Shown piece by piece: positions 38,956 through 47,469 of a stretch of 58,042 nucleotides of DNA. Under the pieces are notes generated by a model. That model searched no databases. It was given only the letters and a program-made list of their open reading frames with translations, and was not told the origin of the DNA. Where the stretch lies: the NCBI RefSeq assembly GCF_001905545.1, contig NZ_LIPD01000003.1, positions 225,058-283,099 of the forward strand, read 5' to 3'. Every line of letters starts with the position of its first letter. The first letter of the stretch is position 1. The position numbers were made by a program, and so were the translations under genes. The DNA comes from Streptomyces sp. CB02056. Its GTDB lineage: Bacteria > Actinomycetota > Actinomycetes > Streptomycetales > Streptomycetaceae.

Positions 38956-39345
38956 GGCGGGATCCGAGGTGCTGGCGGGGCTTGCGGGGTGGGGCCCGAG
39001 GTGGGTGGCGGCGGGGCGGGCACGGCAGGGGCCGGGGTGGCAGCGCGGCACGCGGGGTGTGCGCGGTAGGTCCGAGATGGCGGCGCAGCGTGCGCGGCGG
39101 GATCCGGTTTGCTGGCGGGCTGGGGTCTGGGGCCGGCGGGGGTGGGAATCGAGGGGCGGCGGGGCGTGCGGGGGTGGGAGCTGGGGTGGCGGCGGAGCGC
39201 GCGCGACGGGGTCCCGGGGGCAGCGCGGCTTGCGGGGTGTGCGTGGTTAGGGGCCGGGGTGCCGGCGGGTTGGGGTCCGGGGCGGCGGCGCAGCGGGCGC
39301 GGTAGGGGCCGGGGTGGCGGCGGGTTGGGGTCCAGGGGCGGCGGG
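38956..39345. repeat. Degenerate G-rich direct repeats in a 500-bp gene-free gap
   Basis: The gap between the BACON gene and the DUF1254 gene has no credible gene. It is built of decayed repeats: GCGCGGCGGGATCC at about 38952 and 39092; CAGCGCGGC-CGCGGGGTGTGCG at about 39041 and 39220; TAGGGGCCGGGGTG followed by GCGGGTTGGGGTCC at about 39248 and 39303 (56-bp offset). The plus strand has many runs of three or more G and could form G-quadruplexes; the minus strand only yields Pro/Arg/His-rich shadow frames. Probably an expanded or slipped sequence, and also the downstream region of the DUF1254 transcript. Confidence 0.6.
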
Positions 39346-39366
39346 GCGGGGTGGGCCCGGGGGGAG

Positions 39367-40701
39367 TCAGAGGCGGTGGATCGGGGGGACTTGGTAGGTG
39401 CCGTCCAGGACGGCGGGTTCGGGTTGGTAGATGCGGAGGATGGGGCGGAACTCGCCGGGTGGGGTGGGGAGCCAGTTGGCGGCGGCGGTCGGGTCCTCGG
39501 GCTGGTCGTGCCGGAGGGTCAGGGTGAGGGAGCCGTCCTCGTCGTGGACCAGTCCTGGGGTGCGGTCGCCGATCGAGTAGCGGTCGATCGGGTTCTCCAC
39601 CAGGTAGTAGTCCGGGACGGAGTACATCGTGACGGACCAGAACGCCCCGGCCGGGGGCGGCTGGTCGAAGTGCAGGGTGTAGTCGTGGAGGCCGGTGAGG
39701 GGGCGGCCGTCGGAGTCGTCGTAGGTCATCGCGTACGAGGCCTCGTAGGCGTGGTTGCCCCAGAGGCCGGCCCGGGCGGCGGCGGCCCGGCTGAGGTAGG
39801 CGGCGCGGCGGTCGGGGATGCGCCACTCGGGGTCGTCGAGGGTGCCGGGGCCCAGGTGGTCGGTGTTGTAGTCGAAGAGGTGGAGGGCGCTGCGCCACTC
39901 GCCGGGCGGGTGGTCCTCGGGCGGGCGGGTGGCGTCCTCGACCCGTTCGCGGCCGGCGGCCAGGCCCTTGGCCAGCGCCAGTGTCCATTCGGCGGCGGCC
40001 GCGCGGTACGGCGAGGCGCCGTCGTCGAGCAGGCCGAGCGGGGCGAAGCGGCGCTGGTACTCGATGTCGGCGGTGGCGGGCGGGAAGGCCTGCATCCAGA
40101 CCCGCAGCCGCTCGAAGAAGGCCAGCCGCTCGGGGACGTCCGCGTCCGGTTCGGGGAGTCCGGCGACCAGGCCTCCGGGTTCCAGCGGTTCCAGGGCGAG
40201 GGCGGCCTGGAGGGCCCGGACCCGGGGGAAGTCGTCCGGGCCGGCGCAGGCGAAGCGGCCGACGAGGGTGCCGACGGTGGTCGGCAGTTCGATCACCCGG
40301 TCGGGGTCCGCGGGGGTGCCGTGCCAGCCGGGCGGGACGATCAGCCAGGTCTGCGCGCCGGTGCCGGTGGCCCGGCGGCCGAGGTAGGCGACGTTGTCCG
40401 TCCAGGCGTCGATGATCTGCAGCACGTAGTAGGAGCCGGCGGTGTCCGGGACGCGCAGCACCTGCGGGCCCTCGGAGAGGTCGAGCTGGGCGATCGAGTA
40501 GACCGTGTCGTTGTTGACCGAGACGAAGCGGTCGGCCGGACCGGCCAGCCGGGTGGCGTGGCTGAGGTGGTTGAACGGCGCCGCCGGCAGGGTGCCCAGG
40601 CCACCGCGGTCGAAGCGCTCGACCATGGTGAGGCCGGCGACCAGCGGGTAGCCGTAGACGTACGCGTCGGCGGCCAGGGCCTCCAGCTCGGGCTGGTTCA
40701 T
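39367..40701 (-). CDS. DUF1254/DUF1214 domain protein
   Basis: 444 residues from ATG at 40701 with AAGGA 6 nt upstream (a GTG directly before it is an alternative). DUF1254 covers about 10-170 (DAYVYGYPLVAGLTMVERF, SVNNDTVYSIAQLDLSEGP, YYVLQIIDAWTDNVAYLG) and DUF1214 the end (HDYTLHFD, GAFWSVTMYSVPDYYLVENPIDRYSIGDRT). These proteins are widespread, often lipid- or steroid-associated by neighbourhood, with no established activity. No signal peptide is visible, unlike many members. Neighbours give no clue. Confidence 0.88.
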   Translation of the reverse strand: MNQPELEALAADAYVYGYPLVAGLTMVERFDRGGLGTLPAAPFNHLSHATRLAGPADRFVSVNNDTVYSIAQLDLSEGPQVLRVPDTAGSYYVLQIIDAWTDNVAYLGRRATGTGAQTWLIVPPGWHGTPADPDRVIELPTTVGTLVGRFACAGPDDFPRVRALQAALALEPLEPGGLVAGLPEPDADVPERLAFFERLRVWMQAFPPATADIEYQRRFAPLGLLDDGASPYRAAAAEWTLALAKGLAAGRERVEDATRPPEDHPPGEWRSALHLFDYNTDHLGPGTLDDPEWRIPDRRAAYLSRAAAARAGLWGNHAYEASYAMTYDDSDGRPLTGLHDYTLHFDQPPPAGAFWSVTMYSVPDYYLVENPIDRYSIGDRTPGLVHDEDGSLTLTLRHDQPEDPTAAANWLPTPPGEFRPILRIYQPEPAVLDGTYQVPPIHRL

Positions 40702-40994
40702 CACGGGTCCTTCGTCCGGGGCGGGCGGCCGGTCGGCGGGGGCGGCGGCGCCGGCGCGGCACCGGTGGGACGCTCGACGCCGGCGGGCCGTCGGTGCCAG
40801 CGCGGCGGGCGGGTCCGCCGTGCGGGGCGCGCACCGGGCCGGGGTTCGGTCGCCGACCGCGGTACACCTCGGATGCTAAGCGGGGCCGGGTGGGGCGGCA
40901 TGTCGGACCGGACGCCGCGCGGCTTCCGCCCGCCGGGATCTGCTGTGCGCTGATCCGGGCGTACCGGCGGGGCGGCCGGGAGAGGGTCGTCGGT

Positions 40995-42035
40995 ATGAAG
41001 ATCCTCCTGCTTGGGGGCTCGTCCTTCCTCGGACGGGCCTACGCTGCCGAGGCCCTCGCCAGGGGCCACCGGGTGACCACCTTCAACCGCGGCCGCAGCG
41101 CCGCCGACCTGCCCGGTGTCGAGGCCGTCCGGGGCGACCGCGACAGCGCCGGGGACCTCGCCCGGCTGGTCGACGGCCGCAGTTGGGACGCCGTCGTCGA
41201 CACCTCCGCCCAGCAGCCCGCCCAGGCCGCGCTCAGCGCCCGGCTGCTGCGCGGGCGGGCCGGGCACTACACCTTCGTCTCCTCCGTGCACGCCTTCGCC
41301 GACTGGCCCGCCCACGTGGTCGACGAGGGTTCCGCACCGCACCCCTGCCCCGCCGACACCCCGCCCGACCAGCCGCCCGGCAACGCCCTGAAGGCCGGCT
41401 GCGAGCGCGCCGTGCTGGCGGGGTTCGGCGCCGGGCGCACGCTGGTGCTGAACAGCGGGCTGCTCGTCGGGCCGTACGAGTTCGGCGGCCGGCTGCCCTG
41501 GTGGCTGGAGCGGATGGCGCGCGGCGGGCGGGTGCTCGCCCCGGGGGATCCGCGGCGGACCATGCAGGTGATCGACGTCCGGGACTTCGCCGGCTTCGGG
41601 CTGGACCTGCTGACGGCCGGGACGGCGGGGCGGTTCGTCACGACGGCGCCGCCGGGGCGGCTCCGCTTCGGCGAGTGGCTGGAGACCTGCCGGGAGGTGG
41701 CGGGCGCCGCGGACACCGAGCTGGTCCGGGTCCCGGACGGGCCGCTGCTCGCCGAGGGGCCGGACCGGGTCGTCTGGTGGACCGAACTCCCGCTCTGGGC
41801 ACCGGACCTGCCCGAGCTGGCGGGCGTCTGGCTGGCCGACACCGGCCGGGCGGAGGCGGCCGGGCTGCGCTGCCGGCCGTTCGCCGAGACGGCGCGGGAC
41901 ACCTGGGAGTGGCTGCGGACGCGCGGGCCGGTCGAGGACACCGACGCCGAGGGGCGCAAGGGGCGGCCGGGGACGGCGGTGCGGCACGGCATCGAACCCG
42001 CCAAGGAGCGGCGGCTGTTGGCCGCCTTCGGCTGA
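40995..42035 (+). CDS. NAD-dependent epimerase/dehydratase (extended SDR family)
   Basis: 346 residues from ATG with GGGAGAGGG some way upstream. The first strand-loop carries the nucleotide motif LLLGGSSFLGRAYAAEAL, then TFNRGRS, VEAVRGDRD, AVVDTSAQQP and FVSSVHAF. The family's YxxxK is replaced by the GNALKAGCER region, where a Lys but no obvious Tyr is present, resembling atypical SDRs related to chloroplast CSP41/mRNA-binding and reductase proteins. The C-terminal substrate domain is complete. Substrate unknown. A hairpin separates it from the convergent encapsulin operon. Confidence 0.8.
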   Translation: MKILLLGGSSFLGRAYAAEALARGHRVTTFNRGRSAADLPGVEAVRGDRDSAGDLARLVDGRSWDAVVDTSAQQPAQAALSARLLRGRAGHYTFVSSVHAFADWPAHVVDEGSAPHPCPADTPPDQPPGNALKAGCERAVLAGFGAGRTLVLNSGLLVGPYEFGGRLPWWLERMARGGRVLAPGDPRRTMQVIDVRDFAGFGLDLLTAGTAGRFVTTAPPGRLRFGEWLETCREVAGAADTELVRVPDGPLLAEGPDRVVWWTELPLWAPDLPELAGVWLADTGRAEAAGLRCRPFAETARDTWEWLRTRGPVEDTDAEGRKGRPGTAVRHGIEPAKERRLLAAFG

Positions 42036-42064
42036 CGGCGAGGTCGGCCGGGCCGTGGAGGCGG

Positions 42065-42105
42065 CCGGGAGTGGGGAGCCGGCCGGGCCGACTTCCCACT
42101 CCCGG
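42065..42105. terminator. Bidirectional terminator between the epimerase and the encapsulin operon
   Basis: CCGGGAGTGGGGAG (42065-42078) pairs with CTTCCCACTCCCGG (42092-42105), one G-T mismatch, 13-nt loop; convergent genes on both sides. Confidence 0.82.
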
Positions 42106-42154
42106 GGAGGCACCGGGGAGAGGCCCGGGGACGCGTCCGGCCCGGGCGGCCCGC

Positions 42155-43204
42155 TCAGTGCGTGCGGCGGGTGACCAGCTCGGCGAGCGCCAGCAGCTCG
42201 TCGGCCGCGGCCGGCTCCGGGACCGCGGCGGCCAGCTGCGCCATCGCCGTGGCCATCCGCTCGCAGGACTCGCCCTGCGCCCAGCCACGCCCGCCGGCCG
42301 CCTCGACGGCCGCCGCGCACTGCGCCAACTCCTCGGGGCTCAGCGGGCGTTCGATCGCGTACAGCTCGGCCAGCCGCTTGCCGTCCACGGTGCCGGACCC
42401 CAGCGCCGCGACCACCGGCAGCGACTTCTTCCGGGCGACCAGGTCCGCGCCGACCGGCTTGCCGGTGACCGCCGGATCCCCCCAGATGCCGATCAGGTCG
42501 TCGATCAGCTGGAAGGCCAGGCCGATCTCCCGGCCGAAGCCGTCCAGCGCCTGCGCCGCCTCCTCGGAGGCGCCCCCGTACAGGGCGCCCATCGAGCAGG
42601 CCGCGCCGAGCAGCGCGCCGGTCTTGGCCTCCGCCATCGCCAGGCACTCGGGCAGCGAGACGTCGTCGCGCCGCTCGAAGGCGCAGTCGATCTGCTGGCC
42701 CTCGCAGAGCTCGACCACGCAGTCGGCGAGCCGGCGGATCGAGCCCTGGGCGGCCGGGTGGGTGTCCTCGGCGAGCAGGCGCAGCGCGAGGGAGTGCATG
42801 GCGTCGCCGGCCAGGATGGCCTCGGTGGTGCCGAACACCCGCCAGGCGGTGGGCCGGTGGCGCCGGGTGTCGTCCCGGTCGATGACGTCGTCGTGGAGCA
42901 GGGTGAAGTTGTGCACCAGCTCCACCGCGGCGGCCGCGGCGACGGCCTCGTTGGGCCTGCCGCCCAGGGCCTGGGTGGCGGCGAGGACCATGGCCGGCCG
43001 GATCGCCTTGCCGGCGGGGGCCTCGGCGGGGGTGCCGTCCGCCTCCCACCAGCCGAAGTGGTAGCCGGACACCTTGCGCATGGTGCCGGGCAGCGAGTCG
43101 ACGGCGGCCCGCAGGACCGGGTCGACCAGGGCGCGGGTCCGGGCGAGGATGTCCGCCGCCTCGTGCCCCTCTTTGTGGTCCCGCTCCAGCGTGGGACTCG
43201 TCAT
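42155..43204 (-). CDS. Polyprenyl transferase, probable family 2B encapsulin cargo
   Basis: 349 residues from ATG at 43204, which has a strong GGGGGAGAG site. Trans-isoprenyl diphosphate synthase fold: first Asp-rich motif LLHDDVIDRDDTRRH, second LIDDLIGIWGD, plus GKAIRPAMVLAA for diphosphate binding and KTGALLGAACSMG. It joins IPP to an allylic diphosphate to make a linear prenyl diphosphate (chain length not predictable here). It lies directly downstream of the encapsulin shell gene in the same direction, the known family 2B arrangement. The frame stays open 69 codons further upstream (to a GTG at 43411) with a Gly/Pro/Ala/Arg-rich sequence resembling disordered cargo-loading segments, so a longer form is possible. 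Confidence 0.9.
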   Translation of the reverse strand: MTSPTLERDHKEGHEAADILARTRALVDPVLRAAVDSLPGTMRKVSGYHFGWWEADGTPAEAPAGKAIRPAMVLAATQALGGRPNEAVAAAAAVELVHNFTLLHDDVIDRDDTRRHRPTAWRVFGTTEAILAGDAMHSLALRLLAEDTHPAAQGSIRRLADCVVELCEGQQIDCAFERRDDVSLPECLAMAEAKTGALLGAACSMGALYGGASEEAAQALDGFGREIGLAFQLIDDLIGIWGDPAVTGKPVGADLVARKKSLPVVAALGSGTVDGKRLAELYAIERPLSPEELAQCAAAVEAAGGRGWAQGESCERMATAMAQLAAAVPEPAAADELLALAELVTRRTH

Positions 43205-43445
43205 GGGTCTCTCCCCCTGTCGGGCGCCTGTCGTGGGACGGCCCGCCGACGGCGGACCGGAGTTGCGCTGCGGTGCCGGGCGCGGTCGCGCCTCGCCCCG
43301 GCCGGGCCCGTGCCGGCGGGGTCGGTACGCACCGGGGTCGTACCGGCCGGGTCCGTACGCGCCGGGGCCGCCGTCCGCCGGGGCCGGATGGGCGGCCCCG
43401 GCGGACGGCACGACGGCGCGGCGCCGCGACCGGCCGTGCGAACCG

Positions 43446-44864
43446 TCAGTACTGCGCGATGTCCACGTTCTCCAGGACGCCGACCGCGTCCGGCACCAGG
43501 ATCGCGGCGGAGTAGTAGGCGCTCACCAGGTAGGAAATGATGGCCTTGTCGTCGATTCCCATGAACCGCACCGAAAGGCTCGGCTGGTATTCGTCCGGAA
43601 TTCCGGTCTGGTGGAGGCCGATGACGCCCTGGTTGTCCTCGCCGATTCGCATCGCGAGGATCGAGCTGGTGCTCCCGACGATCGGGATCTTGTTGCACGG
43701 GAAGACCGGGACGCCGCGCCAGGACTGGATCTGCTTGCCGTCGACCTCGACCGTGTCCGGGTAGAGGCCGCGCTTGTTGAGCTCCCGGCCGAAGGCGGCG
43801 ATGGCCCGGGGGTGGGCCAGGAACAGCTTGGTGCCGCGGCGGCGGCTGAGCAGCTCGTCCATGTCGTCCGGGGTGGGCGGGCCGGAGTGGGTCTGGAAGC
43901 GCTGGTCGTACGCGGCGTTGCCGAGCAGCCCGAAGTCGGGGTTGTTGACGAGCTCGTGCTCCTGGCGCTCGCGCAGGGCCTCGATGGTCAGCCGCAGCTG
44001 GTGCTCGGTCTGGTTCATCGGCTGGTTGTAGAGGTCGGCGACCCGGCTGTGCACCTTGAGGATGGTCTGCGCGACGCTGAGCTCGTACTCGCGCGGCTTG
44101 AGCTCGTAGTCCACGAAGGCGCCGGGCAGCTCGTACTCGCCCTGGTGGCCGGCGGAGAGGTCGATCGCGGCCTCGCCGTGCTTGTTCTGCGCCTGCTGGA
44201 AGCCGTTCAGGTATTCGATGATCTGGAGCTGGAGCGCCTCGGAGCGGTCGTGCAGTTCCTGGAAGGCGGGCCAGGACAGCGTCATCACGGTGCCGGCCGT
44301 CGCGGCGCGGACGGTGTACGGCCAGGCGCCGCCGTCCTGCCGGACCGCCTCGTCGCCGAGGTGGTCGCCGTCGGCGAGGGTGCCGACGACCGTCTCCTCG
44401 CCGTACTTGCCGGTGCCCAGCCGGTCGAGCTTGCCGTGCGCGATCAGGAACACCTCGGTGATCGGGGCGCCGGCCTGGACCAGCACGTCGCCCGGGGCGA
44501 ACTCCCGCTGCACGAAGCGCGAGGCCAGCTCCTCCAGCACGGCCTCGTCCTGGAACCCGCGCAGCACCGGCACCTCGGCCAGCGTGGGCGCGACGATCCG
44601 CACCTCGGCACCGGTCTTGACGAAACCCACCCGGCCGCGGCCGACCGAGTGGCGCAGGCGGCGGTTCACCCGGTAGGTGCCGCCGGACACCTGCACCCAG
44701 GGCAGCTTCCTGAGCAGCCAGCGCGGGCTGATGCCCTGCATCTGGGGCGCGGACTTGGTGGTCGTCGCGAGGTTCCGCGCGCCGGCCGTGCTCAGACTCT
44801 GCTGCTGCCGGATCTCCGACTGCGCACTGGGCGCGGGAATTCCGGCATTGGTTTCGGTCGACAT
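43446..44864 (-). CDS. eshA: Family 2B encapsulin shell protein with cyclic-nucleotide-binding domain (EshA)
   Basis: 472 residues from ATG at 44864 (GAAGGGC upstream), the length of S. griseus EshA. Family 2 encapsulins build HK97-fold protein shells. Residues 1-45 are a flexible Ser/Thr/Gln-rich arm; 46-95 hold the N-arm start ([25 protein letters not shown]); 98-215 are an inserted cyclic-nucleotide-binding domain ([54 protein letters not shown]). The capsid core then runs to the end ([85 protein letters not shown]). In the phosphate-binding cassette WPYTVRA replaces the usual Pro-Arg-Ala-Ala/Thr, so nucleotide affinity may be altered. EshA is linked to aerial hyphae growth. Cargo gene follows. 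Confidence 0.93.
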   Translation of the reverse strand: MSTETNAGIPAPSAQSEIRQQQSLSTAGARNLATTTKSAPQMQGISPRWLLRKLPWVQVSGGTYRVNRRLRHSVGRGRVGFVKTGAEVRIVAPTLAEVPVLRGFQDEAVLEELASRFVQREFAPGDVLVQAGAPITEVFLIAHGKLDRLGTGKYGEETVVGTLADGDHLGDEAVRQDGGAWPYTVRAATAGTVMTLSWPAFQELHDRSEALQLQIIEYLNGFQQAQNKHGEAAIDLSAGHQGEYELPGAFVDYELKPREYELSVAQTILKVHSRVADLYNQPMNQTEHQLRLTIEALRERQEHELVNNPDFGLLGNAAYDQRFQTHSGPPTPDDMDELLSRRRGTKLFLAHPRAIAAFGRELNKRGLYPDTVEVDGKQIQSWRGVPVFPCNKIPIVGSTSSILAMRIGEDNQGVIGLHQTGIPDEYQPSLSVRFMGIDDKAIISYLVSAYYSAAILVPDAVGVLENVDIAQY

Positions 44865-44955
44865 GGGGGAGCCCTTCGCATATCCCGATGAAGTGTCGCC
44901 TTGCACATGCGTGTTGCAGCTTCATGGTGGGCCCTGCCAAGGGTGCCCCGCAATC

Positions 44956-45141
44956 ACTCGTTCGAGTGGTTCGGAATGCCTAAACAAATAGTACGAATAG
45001 ATCACCCGATCGATATCTGTTCGACCGTCCATTCGAACAACTCGGAGCGCGGCGCCCCATCCTCCCCCATCCGCGCCCCGAACCGCGCCACCCCGCGCCA
45101 CGATCCACAGGCGGCGCCCCCGCCGTCCGGACCGTTCGAAC
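44956..45141. promoter_or_regulatory. TTCGA-containing dyads between eshA and the divergent ATP-grasp gene
   Basis: Three palindromes share the TTCGA core: ACTCGTTCGAGT (44956-44967), TGTTCGA-8 nt-TCGAACA (45018-45039) and GTTCGAAC (45134-45141). They flank the AT-rich segment 44980-45020, the likely promoter of eshA on the minus strand. A TAGGGT -10 for the ATP-grasp gene lies at 45149-45154. They could be operators of one regulator controlling both directions. Symmetry is seen, function inferred. Confidence 0.45.
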
Positions 45142-45193
45142 AGGCCGCTAGGGTGCCCTGACCCTTCGTCAACTCTCTTCCCGAGAGGGTCAC

Positions 45194-46267
45194 ATGAGTG
45201 CACCCGTACGTGTCTGGCTGAACCGCACCTACGCCGAGAACGTCTTCTTCATCGAACAACTGCGCGCCGCCCCGCGCCCGGTGGTGGTCCACGCGACCCA
45301 CGGCGACCCGGACTCCCCCGTGCTCGCCGCCGCCGACCACGGCAGCGCCGAGCCGGCCGACCTGCCGGCGGACGGCTACGTCAGCTACGCGCTGGACTAC
45401 TGCGCCCGGCACGCCGTCGACGTCTTCGTCCCGCAGCTGCACCAGCTCGCCCTCGCCCTCGCCCGGCCGGAGTTCGAGGCGATCGGCACCGCGCTGCTCT
45501 GCCCGCCGGCCACCGCGATAGCGGCCTTCACCAGCAAGGCCGACGGCTACGCGGTGATCGCCGGGGCCGGCCTGCCCACCCCGCCCTGGTGGCGGGTGCG
45601 CACCCCCGGCGAGCTGTGGGACGCCGTCGAGCGGATCGAGGACGCCGGGCACACCGCCTGCCTCAAACCCACCGCCGGTGCGGGCGGCGCCGGCTTCCGG
45701 GTGCTCACCCGGGAACCGTACGGAGCGCGGCGGCTGACCGGCTGGGACCCCCGGGTGCAGGTCGATCAGGTGGCCGCGGCACTGGCCGAGGGCGGTCCGG
45801 ACGGCGAGCCGGTGGACCTGCTGGTGATGCCCTACCTGGACGGACCGGAGGTCTCGGTGGACTGCCTCGCCGACCGGGACGGCGGCCCGCTCACCGCGGT
45901 CGGGCGCACCAAGGAGGGCCGCCGCCGCGGCTTCACCACCGAGGAGTGCTACCTGGACCCGGTCCGGCGGCTGGTCCGGGCGACCGGCATGGCGTACCTG
46001 TCCAACGTGCAGTTCCGCCGCTTCGACGGCCGGCCGGTGGTCATCGACGTCAACACCCGCCCCGCCGCCGGGCTCCACCAGCTGCGGCTGTGCGGCCTCA
46101 ACCTGCCGTGGGACGCGGTGCGGCTGGCGCTCGGGGAGCGGCCGGAGTACCCGGGGGCGGAACCGGACGTGCGCGGCATCGAGTACACGCTGGTGTCCGG
46201 CATCCGGCCGGTGCTGCAGCGCCGGGCGCCGGGACGGGTGTCACTGGTCCGGGCGCTGCACCGGTGA
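45194..46267 (+). CDS. ATP-grasp domain protein
   Basis: 357 residues from ATG with GAGAGGG upstream. An N-terminal Rossmann-like part (1-110: VRVWLNRTYAENVFFIEQL, VDVFVPQLHQLALALARPEF) precedes the ATP-grasp fold (about 115-330): SKADGYAVIAGAGLPTPPW, CLKPTAGAGGAGFRVL (glycine-rich loop), DLLVMPYLDGPEVSVDCLADRDG, and metal-binding VVIDVNTRPAAGLHQL. These enzymes activate a carboxylate as acyl-phosphate and join it to an amine or thiol; the set resembles carbamoyl-phosphate-synthase-type carboxylate-amine ligases found in peptide natural product pathways. No partner substrate gene is near. Divergent from eshA. Confidence 0.85.
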   Translation: MSAPVRVWLNRTYAENVFFIEQLRAAPRPVVVHATHGDPDSPVLAAADHGSAEPADLPADGYVSYALDYCARHAVDVFVPQLHQLALALARPEFEAIGTALLCPPATAIAAFTSKADGYAVIAGAGLPTPPWWRVRTPGELWDAVERIEDAGHTACLKPTAGAGGAGFRVLTREPYGARRLTGWDPRVQVDQVAAALAEGGPDGEPVDLLVMPYLDGPEVSVDCLADRDGGPLTAVGRTKEGRRRGFTTEECYLDPVRRLVRATGMAYLSNVQFRRFDGRPVVIDVNTRPAAGLHQLRLCGLNLPWDAVRLALGERPEYPGAEPDVRGIEYTLVSGIRPVLQRRAPGRVSLVRALHR

Positions 46268-46279
46268 GCGGCCGCGGCC

Positions 46280-46828
46280 CTAGAGCGGGCCGTTCCAGTC
46301 GAGGGTCGGCTCCAGCACGCCCTCCAGGGTGAGCAGCCAGCGCTTCACCTCGATCCCGACCCGGCCGCCGCCGAAGCCGCCGATCCCGTCCGCCGCCACC
46401 ACCCGGTGGCAGGGCACCAGCAGGGGGACGGGGTTGGCGGCCATCATCTGCCCGACCGTGCGGGCGGCCAGGCCGGGCTCCGTCACATCCTCGAACACCC
46501 CGCTGCGGGCGGCCAGTTCGCCGTAGGTGATGGTCCGGCCGTACGGCACCTCGCGCCAGAGCGCCTGCAGCACCGCGCGGTGCGGGCCGGAGCTCAGGCT
46601 CCAGTCGATCGGCAGGCCCAGGTCGCGGGTGCGGCCCGCCAGGTAGGCGCCGATCCGCTCGGTGACGGCGGCGATCTTCGACTCGTCGGTGCACGGCGGC
46701 GCCTCGCCCTCGCGCGGCCCCCGGTAGCCGGCCGACACCACACCGAGCGGGGTCACCGCGACGTGCATCGGCCCGCTGGGCAGCGGCGTGGGCACGGTCA
46801 GCCAGGACATCGACCAGGACTGCGGCAC
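46280..46828 (-). CDS. ogt: Methylated-DNA-[protein]-cysteine S-methyltransferase
   Basis: 182 residues from GTG at 46828, favoured by a GTGGGGG site 7-8 nt upstream; an internal ATG at 46810 would give 176 residues. Repairs O6-alkylguanine by moving the alkyl group to its own Cys. The active site LLVPCHRVVAADG is present, with YGRTITYGELAARSG (DNA-binding wing helix), RTVGQMMAANPVP and GFGGGRVGIEVKRWLLTLEG. N-terminal RNaseH-like domain is normal. The frame is open upstream through a Pro-rich repeat, which I consider non-coding for this gene. Convergent with the ATP-grasp gene. Confidence 0.92.
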   Translation of the reverse strand: MPQSWSMSWLTVPTPLPSGPMHVAVTPLGVVSAGYRGPREGEAPPCTDESKIAAVTERIGAYLAGRTRDLGLPIDWSLSSGPHRAVLQALWREVPYGRTITYGELAARSGVFEDVTEPGLAARTVGQMMAANPVPLLVPCHRVVAADGIGGFGGGRVGIEVKRWLLTLEGVLEPTLDWNGPL

Positions 46829-46934
46829 GTTCGGGCCCCCACCCTCCGCCGGACCGGCCGCCGGCCACCCCGGCGTCCGGGGGGCGTCCCCGCCCCGCGC
46901 GCCATCGTACGGCGGGCGGCCGACAGGCCACGGC

Positions 46935-47025
46935 GCGCGATCCACGGGCTCGGGCGGGCCGGCAGCGGGCTCGGGCGGGCGGACAACGGGCTCCGGCGAA
47001 CGGGCCGAGGGCTCCGGCGGGCGGC
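46935..47025. repeat. Short tandem repeat upstream of ogt
   Basis: About four imperfect copies of a 21-24 bp unit (GGGCTCGGGCGGGC..., later GGGCTCCGGCG...). On the minus strand, in the ogt frame, it would read as repeated Arg/Gly-Pro-Pro-Glu-Pro. It lies between ogt and the 77-aa gene. Confidence 0.55.
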
Positions 47026-47067
47026 CCGGGTGCGGACGGTCCGCGGCCCGGGCCCGGGCGGCTCCGG

Positions 47068-47301
47068 TCAGAACTGCCCCTTCAGTCCGCGCGCGTTCGA
47101 CGCGCACCAGTGCACCAGCTCGGCGCGGTCCGGGGCGCGGCCCTCGCACAGCACGGCGAGCTGTTCGTCGTTGATCCGGTTCGGCCCCGGGATCTCCAGC
47201 AGGTACGCCAGGTCCGCCAGTACGGTGGCGAGCCGCTCCGCGTCCGCGTGGTCCAGGGTGACCGCGGACCCGTGATGGCTGATGGTGAGCGAGCCGGGCA
47301 T
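47068..47301 (-). CDS. Small conserved protein of unknown function (77 aa)
   Basis: ATG at 47301 with GGAGGAGGT upstream, a strong ribosome site. MPGSLTISHHGSAVTLDHADAERLATVLADLAYLLEI suggests a short beta hairpin then a helix; the rest is charged with one WCASNARG motif. No signal peptide or membrane segment. It is upstream of, and in the same direction as, ogt (about 240 bp apart). I do not recognise a family, but ribosome site and codon bias support a real gene. Confidence 0.65.
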   Translation of the reverse strand: MPGSLTISHHGSAVTLDHADAERLATVLADLAYLLEIPGPNRINDEQLAVLCEGRAPDRAELVHWCASNARGLKGQF

Positions 47302-47469
47302 GATCGACCTCCTCCGTCACCCCCGTCCTCCACCGTACGACCGGGTCGGCCGCCCCGCCCGCCGCGGAGGCGTACGTGCGCGGGTGGGGCAGCCGGTTGC
47401 GCTCCGGGGCCGGCCGGGCGCGGTGCGCGGTGGGCCGGGGGTGCGCCCCGGAGCCGTCCGAGGGGTTGG

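Noticed and set aside
46829..47320. An N-terminal extension of the alkyltransferase through the open frame upstream
   Set aside because: It would overlap the well-supported 77-aa gene and consists of Pro-rich tandem repeat without a start that has a ribosome site.
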